Source: Malus domestica (Eukaryota; Streptophyta; Magnoliopsida; Rosales; Rosaceae). Taken from it: a stretch of 64,000 nucleotides of DNA. Made by a program: the position numbers and the translations under genes. Below, one piece after another: positions 36,687 through 47,874 of this stretch. How positions within the stretch are numbered: the stretch's first letter is position 1; the number at the start of each line of letters is the position of its first letter. The notes beneath the pieces were generated by a model. It did no database searches, was not told where the DNA came from, and saw only the letters and a list, made by a program, of their open reading frames with translations. The DNA is taken from contig NC_091670.1 in NCBI RefSeq assembly GCF_042453785.1, positions 36,467,501 through 36,531,500 of the forward strand. Direction: 5' to 3'.

Positions 36687-39600
36687 TTAATTAGCAGCAG
36701 TTGCAGAGGCATAGCTACCATTTCCACTGCCTAATCCGGGGTCCCTTGTCGCAACCCCTGCAGCTTCAACCTTCCACAACTCATTGCCTGTGCCGCCCTC
36801 CAGCCTCTTCGCTTCGGAGTCCTTTGCCGTGTCATAAGACGCGTGCAACCCGAAGAAGAAGTAGTAAACCAAGATGATCACAGTCCACACTCCAAACCTT
36901 ACGAATGAGGCGTGATCGATTGACCCGAGCAGGAAAATGTTGATGGCAATTGAAAGAGATGGCAACCATGGCACCAGTGGCACTCCCCAGAGCTTCGGAT
37001 CCCTTGCTTGGGGGACAAGTAACCAAATCCCGAAAGTACCCAAGAACCAAAGCGGCGCGGTTACCACGTAGGCAGTCCATTTATCTGTTCTGCTCCAGTA
37101 GATAGAGGTGGCAATTGAAGAGGTAATTATGATGAAAAGGAAGGCAATGAACTTGTTCCTGTTGGCCTGAGTTGTGACGCCGCTTACATAGTAGCGGCGA
37201 ACAAGGAGAGCCATGGCAACAAGGCTGAAGATGAACAGAGTGGAGATGGAGAGAAGGTTGGCCAGAACGTCGAGGCTTGAGAAGAAGGCAATGATTGCGG
37301 TGGCTGCAAGCATGGTGACCGTCGCATTGACAGGAGTGCCGGTTTTGGAATCAACTTGCGCAAACCATGGCGGCACCATGTGGGTTCGGGCAATGTGAGT
37401 GAGGTACCGAGCCTGTCCAACTGCCCCGACAAGAAGCACGCTTGTCATACCTTTCAATGCGCCCGCTGCCACAATGTACTTAGCCCATCCCATCCCAACA
37501 GCTTCAAATGCAACCGAAAATGGAGCTTGTTCGTCAATGCTGCCATACGGCTGCATAAGGCATAATGTCACTGCAAGCAAGCAATAGACCACTGTGGTAA
37601 TCACCATTGAACCGACAAGACCAATTGGGATGTCCCTTGCGGGATTCTTGGTCTCCTCCGCCATGGTTGAAACAGCATCGAATCCAACGTAGGCGAAGAA
37701 TAGTACAGCTGAGGCTTGGAACACACCGCGGGGGCCAAAGGGGGCGAAATCGATGTAGTTTTTGGTATCAGCTTTGGTGAGGCCGGCAATGATGATGAAG
37801 ATAATGACAATTACATGGACAATCGAGGCAATGTAGTTGAGACGAGAAGAGCCCTTTGTGCTGAGGACTGCGAGGCAGCAGATGCCGATAATGACAACAA
37901 CGGCAATGGGGTCGAGGAACCTGTAGTCCTCTGGCAAATCGTGGGCTACGATGCGGAAATCATTGGTGTCGCTGCGGTTGCAGAGGGTGGTGAAGTAGGA
38001 GGTCCAGGAACGAGCAACGGCTGCGCCGCCTATGACATACTCGAGGAGGATGTTGCCTGCTGCAATGAAGGCCACGAAGTCACCTAGCTCCACCCTTAGG
38101 TAGGCAAATGAGCCCCCTGCAAAATCAAATTCAAAACGTTTTCACTTCTACGATCAGTTGAAAAAAAATAGGTAAATTACATAAAATTATCTTAACTATT
38201 GGATCAATGACAGTTTCATACCCTATCTTTAAAAAATTTCAATATCATACTTCATCTACGAATTTGTTACAATTTCATATCTTCCGTTAGTTTAATTATA
38301 ATGGTATTACTACTTTAATTACTTCGAAATATTATATTAGACATAGCAAGATAGGATCAATAACTATTATGATTTATAGAAGCGATACAACAAGATTCGA
38401 ACTCGAGTACAAGAATGAATGTTCTTAATCAACTAAATTTAATCAATGTGTTAGTACCTTATGAACCAGACAATACTAGGATTAAGTCTAAATCAAGGAT
38501 AATTGACCCAAAGAAAGTCAAAACCAGTGATAGATGGTGGGGACAGGACTCCCAGGTCATCACTCATCAGAGTCAAAGAGATAGACCGGCCTACGCTATT
38601 GAGTCATTGACTTTGAATAGTTAAGCAAACAGAAAGTCCGCATGGAAAACGAAGAATAATGTAGAAAGTAGCAAAATCATGCGGGCAAGCAACGTGATGA
38701 GCCACCTGCCAGATTTCCCCCAGTCACCCATATATTCATTAAATATTTCTTTGGATTTATTGATACATTTTACTAAAATATCTTCAGAATATTCAAAAGC
38801 ATTCCTTTAAACGTAAGCATTTGATCATTTGACGTTTTGCATCTTCACCTAAATGGGTTATTTAATATTCAAACATAATTGTTATTAATACTCTAAAAAT
38901 TTAAAAATCTTATTTTGCACTTTAAATATTTTGTAATACAAAAAAAAAATACACTTATGAAGAATGCCGAATGAGATTTTTTGAGTTCTATTAACAGTTC
39001 CCAGTTCAAATTATATGATGTTTATGTGGAAAAGGGATCATCTCCTGATCCTTTCCACCTGAGCCTCCTAACTAACAAATTTGGACCTTTGAAATTTGAT
39101 CCAATAGTTAAAAACAGAAGGCCCCATTAAAAGTTATAAAAACTTTAGTCGTTTGATCAAATTTCAAATATCCGAATTTGTTGGTCAAAGACTGTTGAAA
39201 GGAATCCGAAGAGGATCTCTGTTTATGTGATCTTGCAATCCTAATTATGATCAAAATAATAGATTCGGAACTCTGTAATTTTTTATTTCATTTAATGGTG
39301 TGATGGGACGCTAATATAGTATAATTGTTGTGACCAATGAGATTCTCTCATTCAATGGTAAGAAGATAGATTAATTTCACGATTATATAAAGATTTGTCC
39401 CTGTTCTAATAATATTGTTTCTAATACGTACTTAACTCTTTTGAATAGTAAGAACATATAGTTTGAAGAGAGTAGATGACATTTATAAGCATGCGACGAT
39501 TTCTCTTCTACAAATAAGTTTAATCATCATTGATTTATTGTAATTCGATTTATTGGATATATAATCATAATTTCTTCTTGCCGTGATTTCAAATGTCTTA

Positions 39601-40787
39601 AGGCTAAAATCAGTAAGGTTGTATAAAACCTCAAGTCAAATACCCTATGGAATAATTCAATTATAAAATACTAAGAAAAGCATGTTCAACTGTTTAAGAA
39701 TCTTACGTAATTTAATTTATATAATTTTACGGTAATATTATCAAAACTTGTGTTATTATATAAAGGGAAAAGACAAAAGAGTCGAACTTTTATAATACTT
39801 AAATTGCCTTTCTCATTAGGAATTTCTAAAAATAAAAAGTAAAAATATTCACACAAGAAAGACATAGTCGGACTGTGAGTGATTAGTAAGTTTATTATTT
39901 TTCAAAATATATTTTAATGAAAAACACATAATAAAATAAAAAGGGTAAGTTAAGGAGATTAAAATTTTAAACTAATTTTAGAACCCAAATGATATATCAC
40001 TAGTAGGAAATAAGCACGTTAATTAACGCTTAACTAATAATCTAATTATCAATAACCACATCATTTGATTTATAAATTTAGTTTAAAAAATATTTACGTG
40101 AAAATCGAACCTTTTTTATTAAATTTTATATATCGAACCTTTTTTTAGTATTTTCCGTCAAGATCAAATATTTACGTCCAGGCATACACATCAGTCGTTC
40201 ATAAAAAATATATTAAAAATTAATAGAACCGTTTCTTGTTGAAAAAAAGACGATAATATGCAGGCAAAGGCTAATTTAAAAGTAATAAAACAAATTTTTT
40301 TACCAAAAAATATTAATACAACAATAATATTTAACAAAATTGCTCGAATATTCAGTAAGTGTGTTGCCGTACCTGCAACAGGAATCTCGACTGCGAACTC
40401 GGTGTAGCAGAAAACAGAGAGCAAGGCGGAGACGCCCGAGACGACGTACGACAGCACGACGGCGGGGCCCGCGTGGTTTTTCGCCTCCAGTCCGGTGAGC
40501 ACGAATATTCCGGCGCCGATGACAGCGCCGAGTCCGAACCAGATGAGGTCCCACCAGTTGAGCGTCTTCTTCATCTCGTTATGACTCCGCGCCTTCATCT
40601 CCACCAGCTCCGTGCTGTCCGCCGACCGGGTCAGGACCCGATCCACGAACCGGCCCGGCGTCTGGCACAGCGCATGGACGTAATTCCACCAGCTCTGGAA
40701 CGACTCCTCGGGGAGAAAATCGTTCCTTCGGTACGTGCAGCCTCTCCGCCGTATCCCCTCATCGTCTCCTCCGCCGCCCGCCACCAT
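36687..40787 (-). CDS. CAT1: Cationic amino acid transporter 1 (APC superfamily)
   Basis: Plasma-membrane proton-coupled importer of Lys, Arg, His and related amino acids, close to Arabidopsis CAT1. Two exons: 40787-40373 and 38116-36687, joined through VEIPVAG|GSFAYLRVELG with a split Gly codon; 614 residues against 594 in Arabidopsis. The N-terminal tail has RRRGCTYRRNDFLPEESF, as in CAT1. The core carries about 14 hydrophobic segments, including FGLGAVIGAGIFVLTG (TM1), the GFDAVSTMAEE motif and KGMTSVLLVG. The C-terminal tail is cytoplasmic. The 2256-base intron is unusual in holding a TIR fragment and a hAT-like MITE. An upstream ATG at 40810 overlaps the start. The start at 40787 follows TTTTTACAG, which also resembles a splice acceptor, so a leader intron is possible. 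Confidence 0.94.
38169..38295 (+). mobile_element. Solo copy of the Pack-element terminal repeat, in the CAT1 intron
   Basis: About 127 bases closely matching the left terminal repeat of the element at 3605: AAATTACATAAAATTA, then TTTAAAAAATTTCAAT, then CATCTACGAATTTGTTAC and TTCCGTTAGTTT. No second arm was found nearby. It is either a decayed element or a deletion product. Confidence 0.75.
39029..39221. mobile_element. hAT-like MITE with 8-bp duplication (family B, copy 2)
   Basis: 193 bases inside the CAT1 intron, flanked by TTTATGTG at 39021-39028 and 39222-39229. Ends GGGATCATCTCCTGATCC and GGAATCCGAAGAGGATCTC are imperfect inverted repeats. It contains GTTTGATCAAATTTCAAA. The 8-base duplication fits the hAT superfamily. 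Confidence 0.75.
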
Positions 40788-40956
40788 CTGTAAAAATTCA
40801 CACTCAACATTTTAAAAAACACCGAATTTATTATCGAAATAAATAAGTAAATCAGATGATCCAGAGAGGCTTGATTCAGTACCCTTAGTTTCTGTTTGGT
40901 TGCCGAGAAAGCTGAGGAAAATGCTTAGATCCGCAACCGTACGTCTGAATTTGGCT

Positions 40957-40966
40957 TATATATATA
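40957..40966 (-). promoter_or_regulatory. CAT1: Probable CAT1 TATA box
   Basis: TATATATATA run about 170 bases upstream of the CAT1 start codon on the minus strand. It lies downstream of a CT-rich (GA on +) tract. Position suits a core promoter with a leader of roughly 140 bases. Not proof of use. Confidence 0.4.
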
Positions 40967-41016
40967 CGAAATAATAAGCGATTATTCCAATATCTGCATA
41001 TTTGTATATTATCTTC

Positions 41017-41048
<32 letters not shown>

Positions 41049-41062
41049 TAGAGAGAGAGAGA
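41017..41062. repeat. (GA)n microsatellite upstream of CAT1
   Basis: Two GA runs, 41017-41044 and about 41051-41062, split by a short AT-rich gap. On the CAT1 sense strand it reads (CT)n just upstream of the probable TATA box, a common arrangement in plant promoters. Likely polymorphic. Confidence 0.9.
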
Positions 41063-42356
41063 AAGTGAGCTTCCGTTTTCTCCTTTGGCCGGCGGAGAGA
41101 GACAGAGAGAGGCGCGGGAAAACTCATTCAGTAAAGCAAGCAGTTATATACGCCCACTTCGTTGACCGCTCATTACTCGCGTGTTAAGAATAAGAGCTGT
41201 TACATTCTGGCAATGATCGAATCTGAACCGTTGATTTTTGGAGGGACGATCTCAACCGCCAGATTCAGTAAATCTGACGCTTCATCGACGGTCACTAATT
41301 ATTTGATGCGAGGGTCGTTGATTTGGTGAATCTCCATATGAGATTCATTTTATTTATATGCTCGTGAATAATTGACGCTAATATTTTTTTATATAATTGA
41401 AAACAGCTTTGTTTGTTTGATTAATGGAAATTTTTTTGTTTTGGAATTATATCACATGGAAAAGCGAATCTAGAATCTTTTTAATATTTAATTTTCTAAA
41501 TTTGATATTTTTTTAGAAAATTGTAAATAGTTTGATACTTGACTAATTAAATTTCTACCCAATAATGTCATGATATTTCATGCACCAACAGTAATCTCGA
41601 TATACTGAAAATTTTCTCATTTCGAAATTAAGGCGGTACTTATTTAGTAAAGAAAGCAAGGCAAAAGGACATTGAATCTGGACAAAATTCGGTAGTTTTT
41701 AAATGGTGTCCTAATCGGACGGCTGAGATTTTATTCCTAAAAAGGGGGCTTCTTACGGTTGTGTGACGCGGATAGTGATTAGTGAGAACCCCCATAATTA
41801 ACGTTGTCTTAATTGGTATTTAGTGTGAAAATGCAATTTAATTAGGTCTTACTTGGCAGATACACGTTTGGGGAAATATACCACTCGCGGCAATGGCTGG
41901 CCTTATACGCTTACCGTTTTACTATTTTTCTGTTTTTTTATATGAATTTTTTGTCAAGAATTATCAAATAGGGTCCCACCAATTAAAAATCAAGCGTAGG
42001 AGATCCACCTGGATAAATTAATAGTAGTAATTATAGGTTAAATTAATTTCTTTATGGGTTGTTTTCACACTAATAAAAAACTTAATAGGAGTCCATTATA
42101 TGAAATAAAAAAATTTCATAAGCACACGTATTTGACACACAGATAGATTGTGTTCATATTAATGAAGAAGACTTGAATCTAAACAACAAAAGTTAAGGAA
42201 ACACCAAAATTATATAATTTTAAAATGGACAGATCTGTGACATTATTTTTTTATACGATTTTTTACTACAGAGTGAGTTTTTGTGAGACCCATTCTATAA
42301 TGTATTTTAACGATCTGAACGGTCTAGCTTTTATAACATCATTCATAGGTTATCTT
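41063..42356. other. AT-rich spacer upstream of CAT1
   Basis: No gene or identifiable mobile element. The first 100 bases (41063-41160) probably belong to the CAT1 promoter. The rest is AT-rich unique-looking sequence. Confidence 0.5.
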
Positions 42357-42631
42357 TGTAAGATCCCACATCGCCCAGAGGTGAGGATCCTATAATCTTA
42401 TATGTATATTCACATCTCTACCTAGCACGAGGTATTTTGGGAGCTCACTGGCTTCGGGTTCTATCAGAACTCCGAAGTTAAGCGAGTTCGCACAAGAGCA
42501 ATCTCATGATGGGTGACCCATTGGGAAGTTCTCGTGTGAATTCCCAGAAACAAAACCTTGAGGGCATGGTCGGGGTCCAAAGTAGACAATATCGTGCTAC
42601 GGCAAAATCGATCTTGGGCCGAAATGTGACA
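42357..42631 (+). mobile_element. Cassandra-type solo LTR (TRIM retrotransposon)
   Basis: 275 bases starting TGTAAGATCCCACATCG and ending GAAATGTGACA, with a perfect 5-base duplication ATCTT at 42352-42356 and 42632-42636. The middle holds a 5S rRNA-like segment, the defining trait of Cassandra TRIM elements. Only one LTR is present. Confidence 0.9.
42439..42546 (+). pseudogene. 5S rRNA-like segment within the Cassandra LTR
   Basis: The segment contains CAGAACTCCGAAGTTAAGCG, GATGGGTGACC and TGGGAAGTTCTCGTG, matching the 3' two thirds of plant 5S rRNA including the internal promoter boxes. The 5' part is diverged. It is a retrotransposon module, not a 5S gene. Confidence 0.85.
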
Positions 42632-42902
42632 ATCTTTGTAAAAAAGTAGAGAAATCCAAAACCATTAAAACATGCATTTGTGGTGAAGAAAATGGTACAA
42701 AGAAACCATAACCATTAATCCAACAGTCATATGTTTCAGAATTGAGTGTTTTTTGGTAAACATTATTTTTTAGGGAAGATCTAAATAATAGACGACTCAA
42801 ATCATTGAAATACATTACGGAATGCGTCCCACAAAAAACATGTGTCAAAAGTTGTGTAAAAAAGTCATGGATCCTTCCTGTTTAAAAAGTTAGGACCACT
42901 AA

Positions 42903-43634
42903 GACCATCTCCAATCCTGACCTAAAACCTAAAAATATTTAGCCCAAAACATTTAGGTTTTAGCCCAGAAACAGCTTTTCTACTCCAACCCTTTTGGCCT
43001 AAAATTTTAGCCCCAGATTATCAAAAAATGAATTAAGGCTAATTTTTTTTAAATTAACTTTAAAAAAAAATATTATGTAGACTATCCTAAATTAATTTTA
43101 TGAACATTTTAACCTAAAAATATTTAAATTCCGATAAATTTTGAAAATCACTAAATCAATACATGAAAATCATGATAAACCACATAAACTTAAAAAAAAA
43201 AAATTATTCTAGCCGTTGGAAAAAAATATTTAAATTCCGATAAATTTTAAGATTATTCTAGCCATTGGATTTAAATTTGGACCGTTAGATCTTTTTTTTT
43301 ACCGTGAGATTTGATTATATTCGATTTAAGCCGTTGGATTCAATAAATATATAAATATAAAACAAAAAAAAATTGAATGTGGACCATTGGATTAACCAAC
43401 GGTCCAATTACCACCACCACCTGATGAAGAAAAGTAGCCGTTGACTACAGGACAAGGCCCACTTTTCACTCTCATCTATGGGTCCCAGCAGCTTTTGTAG
43501 GCTAAATTTATGACCTATATTTACTTTCATTTTAAGTTTTAGGTTTTAGGTTTGGTTTAGGTTTTGGGTTGGAGTGGATTTGGGGGGGGAGGAATGGGGA
43601 AAATTTAGGTTATAAGCCACCATTGGAGATGGTC
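42903..43634. mobile_element. PIF/Harbinger-like MITE, 732 bp
   Basis: Ends GACCATCTCCAATCC and inverted ATTGGAGATGGTC, flanked by TAA on both sides (42900-42902 and 43635-43637). Subterminal sequence is rich in repeated TTTAGGTTTTAG-type motifs on both arms. The 3-base duplication and TIR fit PIF/Harbinger. No transposase. Confidence 0.8.
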
Positions 43635-43917
43635 TAAGAGGAAAACCAATTTGAGTAGGTACGTATAAATGAGTAGTTGAACATATGGAGCTAAATTTTT
43701 AATTTTTAGCCCCTTACATTAAAGATAGCCTAATAAAATGCATGCAATAGATTACCAAATAATTATTATACGCATCAGTTCATAATTTTAAAGGATGTGC
43801 ATGAGATTCATATCGAGCTTCTGCATTTCTCGTTCCAGTTGCTCTGAGCATGGGAAGGATTAAGATAAGATTAATTAGGGTTTACGGTTTAAAGTTTAAA
43901 GTTAAGATAAGATTAAA

Positions 43918-44070
43918 GGAAAACTAATGAAAAGGGTTTGAAAACTTTGAGTTTTAATGATAAGGACAAAATAAAGGGTAAAGTGAATAGTACCAGGATT
44001 GACTTTTTAATGTAAAAATGTGGTTTTTCGTTAAAGTAAACAGTACCGGAGCTTTTCGTTAAAGTTCCCT
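43918..44070. mobile_element. Small MITE-like repeat (family C, copy 1)
   Basis: About 153 bases from GGAAAACTAATGAAAAG to TTAAAGTTCCCT, with the internal block GACTTTTTAATGTAAAAATG. Strongly similar and in the same orientation as the copy at 44866-45019. Superfamily not determined. Confidence 0.75.
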
Positions 44071-44148
44071 AAAATTAATTGTGCTACGTACTAGCTACTA
44101 TAGTTGAAATTCTCTAGTTTTGTTGAAAAGTCAAGGAATGAGTGCATG

Positions 44149-44336
44149 AAAGAGGATCCTCTCCGGATCCACTTTAGGATCCCCACATCCTAGCTGTTCA
44201 TTGTATATCGTATAGTTAATTTTCGTCAGGTACTATTTATGTTTAATTTTTAATAAAAAAATCAAATAATTTATAACCGCACAATTCACGATCAATTGCT
44301 AAAATGTGAGGATTCCTAGGATCCCTACAATTTGGC
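44149..44336. mobile_element. MITE with 10-bp target duplication (family A, copy 2)
   Basis: 188 bases with left end GAGGATCCTCTCCGGATCC and right end GGATTCCTAGGATCC. TGAGTGCATG flanks it at 44139-44148 and 44337-44346. It shares the end sequence and an internal ACCGCAC block with the copy at 22223-22453, and the same length of target duplication. Confidence 0.8.
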
Positions 44337-44865
44337 TGAGTGCATGGTTTTGGATAAAGTCCGGCTACAATGATACGTGCCATCCTGTCGTATAATTGTG
44401 CATGGTTGCAAAATTTTAATCACGCAAAATTTAATTATTGTAAAAATTTATTAAACTTTATATAAAAACGTTAATTTTTCTGGCCAATTATTAATGCATA
44501 CTATAGAAGACAAAATTATTTTGGACGGACCTTTTTGGATATATAATCCAAGTCGGTAGAGTTACGGGTACAACCGTCTGATGGAAAACAACTTTTACGT
44601 TCCGTTCAAAAAACATTTTTTTTTCGTTGAGAATTCCTCGTTCCCTTATGGTCCGAATTAGAGGCGCTGACTCGGGCGCCTCTTTCCTAGTGGATATGCA
44701 TACGTCGCATGTGAACTAAGGTTATAAAAGAAGCTCAGTCTTAAAAGTCCAACATTGTCCCACCATTTTTGTGTTTTGTTTCTTGGTTTCGAAGTCGGAT
44801 AGTGCTTCCATAAATCATTGACTATGAGCAATTGACCATGACAATTTTTTGTTTGTAAATTTTTA

Positions 44866-45019
44866 GGAAAACTAATTAAAATGATTTGAAAATTTTGAGT
44901 TTTAACGATAATAATGAAATAAAGGTAAAGTGAATAGTACCATGATTGACTTTTTAATGTAAAAATGTGATTTTTCGTTAAAGTAAACAGTACCGGGAAA
45001 CTTTTCGTTAAAGTTCCCT
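44866..45019. mobile_element. Small MITE-like repeat (family C, copy 2)
   Basis: Second copy of the 150-base repeat at 43918, from GGAAAACTAATTAAAATG to AAAGTTCCCT. It is bordered on both sides by TAAATTTTT, a possible 9-base duplication. Confidence 0.75.
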
Positions 45020-45781
45020 AAATTTTTGTGGTAAAACTTTAGACGGTCTAGATACTTAATAACCTGCACAATTAAGCATTTGTGAGGTTTTTTTTAATTA
45101 AATAACTGGATGGAGTGGAATTATACTTTGATAATCATTATGCGTCTTATTTTATCTTGATATTTTCGAGTTGGGGCTTTACGTTCTTCAACATTGTATA
45201 TGATTACGAGTTGAAATTAGCAAGATATTGTATTTTATATAAATAATAAGATCATTTGCACTAAACTCTTTTCATTCGCGAAAAAAATGAAGAGTGTGAA
45301 CTTGAAAATGCAATGAGTTAAACAAAAAAACCTATTCATTAGGACACTCTCCGAACCAAACAAGTCAAGAATTTATTCTTGATCATCTTCAATGGTGTAG
45401 GAAAACAAAACGGAAAAAATTGTACTATAATGTAGTAAGTTGCCTACTCAATTGTCTCATGAACAAAATGTGTCACTCTAATGAAATAGGCAAACCGCAT
45501 AGGTAAAATTTAATTTTATTGCTTTATTTCATCTTTAATATCTACTTTTTATCTTTTAGTTTTGTCTTCCTCTTCTACATAAAATGTCTTATTAAAAATA
45601 GAGATGTGGGACCCGATTGCCCGTAGTGTTGAAAGTGTGTGCAATATGGACAAGGATTGTCTGCCCTCCCACTTCCGGTGTCCTCTCGTGCCCTCCTGTT
45701 TTGTGTGGTCATGGTTAAGCCATGTCAACATTTTATATTATTTTTTTATAGAGATAATGAGACAAAAATGAATAGTGATAT

Positions 45782-46774
45782 TGTAGACATCGAAATTTCG
45801 GTAAATAAATGTTGACCGATAAATCAAAGTGTCAACGCTCATGTATTACATAAATTTTACACGTAGCGTGTGACTCAACGAAAATTGAAATGAGTTGGAA
45901 AAGTCATCAAATAGGACACGTGTCAACACCTGGCAGAAACGACTTATTTCATCTGGGATATTATATTCAAAATTAGGCCTTGGAAAATTCTATAAATACA
46001 AGCCCATTTCATTCATTTTGAGGAATCAATTCATATTACACCTTGAAGCTCTGAAGCTCTGAAACTCCGAAGCTCTCAAGCATCCAGGTTCTCGAAGAAT
46101 CAAGAAAGTGTTCTTCGTTCTTCGTTCATCGTTCTTCCAAGACCAAGCCTCGACGGCCCTTGGATCAACAATCATCCACCTTCAAGATCAAGCCCCGACG
46201 GCCCTTGAAGAAAGCGTTCTTCGTTCTTCGTTCATCGTTCTTCCAAGATCAAGCCCCAACGGCCCTTTGGATCAACAATCATCCACCAATTCAAGATCAA
46301 GCCCCGACGGCCCTTGAAGAAAGCACCATCGTTCATCATCCGTTCATCCAAGATCAAGCCCCAACGGCCCTTTGGATCAACAACGTCGACAAATCCACAC
46401 ATCCAACCGTTCTTCAAGATCAAGCCCAAAAGCCCTTGAAGATCCGTTCATCACTGTTCTTCAAGATCGAGCCCAAAAGCCCTTGGAGATCCGTTCATCA
46501 CTGTTCTTCAAAGATCAAGCCCAAAAGCCCCTTTGAAGATCCGCTCAAATCCACCTTCAAGATCAAGTCCACGGCCCTTGAAGAACGTTCATCCTTAGAT
46601 CAAGCCCAACGGCCCTTTGGATCAATCACACATCCACAAATACACACCTTACGGAGATCGAATCAGATGATCAAATTAGAGAGAGATTGTAACCCAAAAT
46701 CATCATCAAATACAAATATTTGTTTGTGAACGTTGTTCTTGTCTCTTTCGTTTCAGGAATTTTCCTTGTTCACA
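45782..46774 (+). mobile_element. Solo LTR, 993 bp, with internal hairpin repeats
   Basis: Starts TGTAGACATCGAAATTTCGG and ends TTCCTTGTTCACA. It is flanked by GATAT at 45777-45781 and 46775-46779, a perfect 5-base duplication. A TATA box (TATAAATACA, 45991) sits where an LTR promoter is expected, and the region after it holds ten AGATCAAGCC units. No internal retrotransposon genes, so it is a solo LTR. Confidence 0.85.
46137..46622 (+). repeat. Ten-unit degenerate repeat with paired flanks
   Basis: Ten copies of a core like AGATCAAGCCCCGACGGCC, spaced about 40-60 bases apart, each with short complementary flanks: CCAAG/CTTGG, TTCAAG/CTTGAA or TTCAAAG/CTTTGAA. They lie in the transcribed part of the solo LTR. 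Open frames through them are by-products of the repeats, not genes. Confidence 0.85.
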
Positions 46775-47125
46775 GATATAAAATGTTGATAGGGTTTAAC
46801 AGTGACCATACAAACAGAAGGACATGGGAGGGCACCGAAAGTGGGAGGGCAGACAATCCTTGTCTATGCAATATTGCCTACTTTGTTGGTGGGGACAAAA
46901 TCTGCATACGCACTTGACTTATAGATTTTAAATGTGTCCGAAATATGAAACGGAATACCACAGTTATTATATAATTAGAGGAATGTTTTATTTTCAAGTG
47001 TTCTTCCAATTGTAAAATAACACATGATGTTTCATTTCGTATTCCTGACACATTGAAAACTCTCAATTGACTAGCCACCCAACCTTTGGTGTTGACTTTG
47101 AAACCGAATGGTCGAAGAGCCCAAG

Positions 47126-47323
47126 GGAAAGGGATCCTCTCTCGATCCCTTCCTCTTAATCCACCAAGTTCGGGGATTCGGTCTGTTGAAATTTGATCTA
47201 ACGGTTACAACAGGAGCTCACTTTAAAAGTTATAATAACTTTAGCTGTTTGATCAAATTTTAATTATCCGAATTACCGAACTTGATGGATTAGAAGAAAG
47301 AGATCTGGAGATGATTCCTTTCC
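47126..47323. mobile_element. MITE (family B, copy 3)
   Basis: About 198 bases with ends GGAAAGGGATCCTCTC and GATGATTCCTTTCC (inverted). Internal GTTTGATCAAATTTTAA matches the copies at 22885 and 39029. No convincing duplication flanks it. Confidence 0.7.
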
Positions 47324-47493
47324 AAGCTGGTCTCTGCTCTGTCATTCAGTCATTGAATAGACCTCCGACACGGCAGATTTTCTCTCATGCGGCATTATCC
47401 GTATAGCAACGATAGCGACGCAGACGACAATGGTCATATGTAAACGTCATGCTAAGTTGGTGACAAGACAACGTTGATGTTCAGTAGATATTA

Positions 47494-47874
47494 GACCATT
47501 TCTAATAGAAATAGCTAAAGGTTTAAAAGCCAAAAAAAAGACTTGATTGGTACAAAAACTCACTCCAAACAGATGGTTGGGGCTATTATTTGGCAAAAGA
47601 ACATTAGGCTGACCAAATGTAGCCCTTCTAGCTTCTTTTTTTTTGGAGGTCAGCTCCTCAGTTACAATAATTAATTCAAATTCAACGACTTAATTTGAAA
47701 ACATTCAAAGGTAGTTTAATTAAATTACCTAATAAATTATCGAGAAGACTATGTTTAACCTATTTGGTTAGAGATTGTATGAGTATGGTTTGTCACTGTT
47801 CATTTAAAAAATATATTTTGCAAGACTATAATTCTAAACGAAACTATATTTAACCCTTTCAATTGGAGATGACC
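47494..47874. mobile_element. Degenerate PIF-like MITE
   Basis: 381 bases bordered by TTA on both sides (47491-47493 and 47875-47877). Ends GACCATTTCTAAT and ATTGGAGATGACC are imperfect inverted repeats related to the element at 42903. Confidence 0.5.

Larger units (their letters stand above)
45637..46880. mobile_element. Foldback MITE split by a solo LTR
   Basis: Left arm about 45637-45735 and right arm about 46778-46880 are inverted copies. Both carry GACAAGGATTGTCTGCCCTC next to CCCACTT on one strand and their complement on the other. The solo LTR at 45782-46774 with its 5-base duplication lies between the arms. Before that insertion the foldback was roughly 250 bases long. No coding capacity. 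Confidence 0.8.

Noticed and set aside
42439..42546. Functional 5S rRNA gene
   Set aside because: Embedded in TG...CA ends with a 5-base duplication and diverged at its 5' end, so it is a Cassandra LTR.
46137..46622. CRISPR-like spaced repeats
   Set aside because: Plant nuclear DNA; repeats are degenerate, spacing varies, and they lie inside an LTR.
46108..46729. Open frames of 69 and 189 codons with repeated DQAPTAL-type peptide
   Set aside because: By-products of the tandem units in a solo LTR; the units keep RNA pairing and not a protein frame.
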